Shown here: positions 63,604 through 64,000 of the stretch, piece by piece
Numbering within the stretch: position 1 is the first letter of the stretch
Layout: the number at the start of each line of letters is the position of its first letter
Source: Rhodopseudomonas sp. BAL398
GTDB taxonomy: Bacteria; Pseudomonadota; Alphaproteobacteria; Rhizobiales; Xanthobacteraceae
Reading direction: 5' to 3'
DNA length: 64,000 nt
NCBI RefSeq assembly: GCF_033001325.1
Contig: NZ_CP133111.1
Location: 5,317,001 to 5,381,000 of the forward strand
The notes under the pieces: generated by a model
Databases searched by the model: none
Told to the model about the DNA's origin: nothing
Seen by the model: only the letters and a program-made list of their open reading frames with translations
Position numbers and translations under genes: made by a program

Positions 63604-64000
63604 GTGACCGCATTCGCCCGCGATCGGGTCGAAAATGCCGGGTTGCCGCGAGTCCGATCCGCTATGGCGTTGGAATGGGCGCGGACCAGGCGCCGGCTGA
63701 CGGCGATCAATCCGTATGATTTCGGATCGCTGGTGCTGCTCGCACTGTTGTCGATTCTGGTGCTGGCGACGTTCCGCGACTACGCGATCACTAATGACGA
63801 ATGGGTCCAGCAGCGCTACGGCGAGTTGATCGTCGCCTATTACAAGAGCGGTTTTTCCGATCGCTCGGTGTTCGAATTCGACAATCTCTATCTCTATGGC
63901 GGCCTGTTCGACGTCGCGGCGGTGCTGCTGCATCAGGTCTCGACGCTTGATCTGTTCGACCTGCGGCATTTGATGAGCGCCACGATCGGCGTGGCCGGTG
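63604..64000 (+). CDS. N-terminal part of a glycosyltransferase-like membrane protein (3' partial)
   Basis: Frame open from GTG 63604 (ATG 63664 is an alternative) to the end of the window, with no stop. It has a basic N terminus, a membrane helix (SLVLLALLSILVLATF) and then FRDYAITNDEWVQQRYGELIVAYY, with an acidic pair and an aromatic-rich region similar in style to the start of GT39/ArnT-type glycosyltransferases. The rest would lie downstream. It starts a new transcription unit after the ftsH terminator. Confidence 0.6.
   Translation, partial: MTAFARDRVENAGLPRVRSAMALEWARTRRRLTAINPYDFGSLVLLALLSILVLATFRDYAITNDEWVQQRYGELIVAYYKSGFSDRSVFEFDNLYLYGGLFDVAAVLLHQVSTLDLFDLRHLMSATIGVAG

Overview
The window is a high-GC (roughly two-thirds G+C) alphaproteobacterial chromosome segment. 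The sulfur-oxidation genes, the ruvCAB/tol-pal/tilS/ftsH order, the CtrA-type TTAA-N7-TTAA site, the 6S RNA next to a 5-formyl-THF cyclo-ligase gene, and the many palindromic intergenic repeats all fit a member of the Nitrobacteraceae/Bradyrhizobiaceae, most likely close to Rhodopseudomonas. This assignment is by recognition only; no search was run.

Layout. 1-6.4 kb is the end of a sox locus: soxC (5' end cut by the window), a one-haem soxD, a YeeE/YedE (SoxT/TsuA-like) sulfur transporter, a small cytochrome c and two tandem flavocytochrome-c sulfide dehydrogenase flavoproteins, the second of which has lost the cysteine that normally anchors FAD. 6.6-13.2 kb holds small conserved genes, a ketopantoate-reductase-like gene, a PAS-GGDEF-EAL protein, a Nudix hydrolase and a CorA/ZntB-like transporter. 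13.3-17.2 kb looks like an aromatic-catabolism patch: protocatechuate 4,5-dioxygenase ligAB, an AraC regulator and a divergent cytochrome P450. 17.2-24.6 kb carries a 14-bp tandem array, an SdsA-type alkyl sulfatase, an ICMT-like methyltransferase, 6S RNA, the folate cyclo-ligase, a YmdB-like phosphoesterase and an ATP-grasp protein. 24.9-27.4 kb is an ECF sigma/anti-sigma/periplasmic-sensor operon with small secreted proteins. 27.5-33.8 kb has three chemoreceptors, the third soluble and with its sensory part at the C terminus.

33.9-63.4 kb is the conserved backbone yebC-ruvC-ruvA-ruvB ... ybgC ... tolQRAB ... pal-cpoB-tilS-ftsH, opened in three places. Between ruvB and ybgC lie an orphan hicB and a vapBC pair. 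Between ybgC and tolQ lies a 12-kb accessory island. Between tolB and pal lie a membrane GGDEF-EAL protein and a FeeM-like N-acyltransferase preceded by a perfect CtrA box. The 12-kb island contains a type II NADH dehydrogenase, a TetR/DUF1348 module bracketed by inverted 220-bp repeats, an ECF42 sigma factor with its DGPF partner, SRPBCC and VOC proteins, an SDR, a GST, a second DGPF gene and a TetR/DUF2852 pair.

The most notable circuit is the ECF42 unit. The two DGPF genes, 6 kb apart, both carry TGTCGG-N17-CGTC upstream, which matches the promoter I recall for ECF42 sigma factors, so a small autoregulated regulon is likely. At least six families of 100-230-bp palindromic repeats fill most long gaps; two copies of one family sit in both junctions of ruvCAB, and one seems to supply the ruvA ribosome-binding site. 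I found no rRNA, tRNA, CRISPR array, transposase or prophage gene.
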